NCBI RefSeq assembly: GCF_020149935.1
Contig: NZ_CP083757.1
Span: forward strand, 868,001 to 932,000
DNA: 64,000 bases
From: Marinilongibacter aquaticus
GTDB taxonomy: Bacteria; Bacteroidota; Bacteroidia; Cytophagales; Spirosomataceae
Direction: 5' to 3'
A program made the position numbers and the translations under genes. The notes beneath the pieces are model-generated. The model saw only the letters and a list, made by a program, of their open reading frames with translations. It did no database searches and had not been told where the DNA came from. Below are positions 62,985-64,000 of the stretch, piece after piece; positions within the stretch are counted from its first letter, which is position 1, and each line of letters starts with the position of its first letter.

Positions 62985-64000
62985 ATGAAAACGTTCAGCC
63001 TATTCATTTGTCTATTGGCTCTCTCATTGGGCCTGCACGCTCAATCTTCCATGCTTTGCCAAGGAGCCTATTGGACCGAAGACGAAGCCAATGTCGTGAT
63101 GAAAAATTTTGCTTCCGAATGGCAAGACCAAGCCGATTGGGAAGCACGAGCCCAACGCATCAAAAAAGGCCTGGTGGAAGGCATGCAATTGGATAAAATG
63201 CCCAAGATTTCGGGGCAATTCAATCCCATTATCCGAGACAAGAAAGTGATGGACGGCTATATCGTCGAAAATATCGCCATCGAAAGTTTTCCAGGATTTT
63301 ACATTACGGGTAACCTCTATCGACCAATTGATGAGACAAAAAAACATGCGGCTATTCTTTGTCCGCACGGGCATTTGAAAGACAAACGTTTTACAGATTA
63401 TATCCAATGGCGAAGTGCTTCTTTTGCCCGAATGGGGGCCGTGGTCTTTGCCTACGACATGGTGGGTTATGGTGAATCGAACCAAGTAAACCATAAAATG
63501 CCCATTGCTCTTTTGCTTCAGACCTGGAACAGCAAACGTGTGCTCGAATATCTTTTGTCTCGCGACGACGTGGACCCAGAACGTATAGGTATGACGGGCG
63601 GATCGGGCGGAGGCACCCAGACCTTTGTATTGGCAGCCATCGACGACCGAATAAAAGCCGCCGCCCCTGTGGTGCAAGTATCGGCTCATTTTTTCGGAGG
63701 CTGTGTATGCGAGAGTGGCATGCCGATACACAAAAGTGCCAACCACCAAACGAACAATGTGGAAATTGCAGCACTCTGTGCCCCGCGTCCTTTGTTGGTG
63801 GTTTCAGATGGAGCCGATTGGACACGCAATGTGCCGCGAGTCGAATTTCCTTACATTCAAAAAGTGTATGCCCTTTACAATGCCGAGCACCGTGCCGAAA
63901 ATGTTCACCTGCCCAATGAAAGACACGATTACGGCTATTCCAAACGTACGGCTGCCTACAACTTTTTTGCACACAATCTAAAATTGAATGGTGGTGCAAT
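62985..64000 (+). CDS. Exported alpha/beta hydrolase (acetyl-xylan-esterase-like), 3' end cut off
   Basis: The frame begins with the ATG at 62985 and runs off the window, giving about 338 visible residues. The start makes a signal peptide (MKTFSLFICLLALSLGLHA, then QSSML). The esterase features are the Ser in TGGSGGGTQT, an aspartate in VVSDGADWT and a histidine in NERHDYGYS, a plausible Ser-Asp-His triad. FPGFYITGNLYRP and AAILCPHGHLKDKR match acetyl-xylan-esterase-like proteins. Carbohydrate de-esterification is likely; the substrate is unproven. Confidence 0.85.
   Translation, partial: MKTFSLFICLLALSLGLHAQSSMLCQGAYWTEDEANVVMKNFASEWQDQADWEARAQRIKKGLVEGMQLDKMPKISGQFNPIIRDKKVMDGYIVENIAIESFPGFYITGNLYRPIDETKKHAAILCPHGHLKDKRFTDYIQWRSASFARMGAVVFAYDMVGYGESNQVNHKMPIALLLQTWNSKRVLEYLLSRDDVDPERIGMTGGSGGGTQTFVLAAIDDRIKAAAPVVQVSAHFFGGCVCESGMPIHKSANHQTNNVEIAALCAPRPLLVVSDGADWTRNVPRVEFPYIQKVYALYNAEHRAENVHLPNERHDYGYSKRTAAYNFFAHNLKLNGGA

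Overview
The window is a chromosomal segment of a Bacteroidota bacterium, most likely a Cytophagales member (Spirosomataceae/Leadbetterellaceae-like). The grounds are a SusC/SusD pair, a type IX secretion SprA of about 2,470 residues next to ruvA and gcvH, a T9SS plug protein (DUF5103), a GldF-type permease, DUF4199 and DUF2490 proteins, and promoters of the Bacteroidota form TTG-N18-23-TAnnTTTG with no Shine-Dalgarno sequences. Genus and species cannot be fixed from the sequence alone. Gene density is very high: no gene-free stretch exceeds about 220 bp. I found no tRNA, rRNA, CRISPR array, insertion sequence or prophage.

Layout. 1-8.1 kb (minus strand): a LacI-family regulator cut by the window edge, thyA, an OsmC protein, and a tightly packed series accA - HAD phosphatase - M50 membrane protease - acyltransferase - metZ, then a beta-CASP metallo-hydrolase. 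8.2-12.1 kb (plus): a PBP4-type D,D-carboxypeptidase, bifunctional NAD(P)HX repair enzyme and a pirin. 12.5-16 kb: a five-gene molybdate operon containing an outer-membrane DUF2490 protein, a lipoprotein ModA, a stand-alone tandem TOBE/mop protein, ModB and ModC. 16-22.4 kb: a PLP decarboxylase and a sulfatase, then putA with a striking inverted repeat in its leader. 22.4-28.2 kb: a 2OG-Fe(II) oxygenase, polyphosphate glucokinase, a HEAT-like protein, a low-molecular-weight tyrosine phosphatase homologue whose catalytic cysteine is aspartate, a DivIC-like septum protein, a P1 peptidase and enolase. 28.3-37.7 kb: an exported rhodanese-thioredoxin fusion, ruvA, sprA and gcvH. 37.8-47.3 kb (plus): a dihydroorotase-like protein that lacks the metal-binding His-x-His, two DUF4199 membrane proteins, GldF, PhzF, queA, ispD, an ITP/XTP phosphatase, an RND/MMPL exporter and miaE. 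47.3-55.3 kb (minus): T9SS plug protein, ABC-F ATPase, SusD and SusC. 55.5-64 kb (plus): the block miaB - sigma-54 activator - lptE - small conserved protein - secG, then a TraB/GumN protein, groES-groEL and a truncated alpha/beta hydrolase.

How the genes work together. Several modules share the cell envelope: SprA with its plug protein (protein secretion across the outer membrane), LptE and SecG (LPS and protein export), SusCD (nutrient import), DivIC and PBP4 (division and peptidoglycan). MiaB and MiaE act one after the other on the same tRNA base (A37), and QueA modifies the wobble base. The strongest leads for follow-up are the cysteine-less phosphatase homologue, the molybdate operon with an outer-membrane protein and a tandem mop protein, the putA inverted repeat, the queA leader with a possible pseudoknot, and the ispD promoter placed against a terminator hairpin. 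None of these proves a new system; each is a testable anomaly. Most of the window is ordinary housekeeping DNA.
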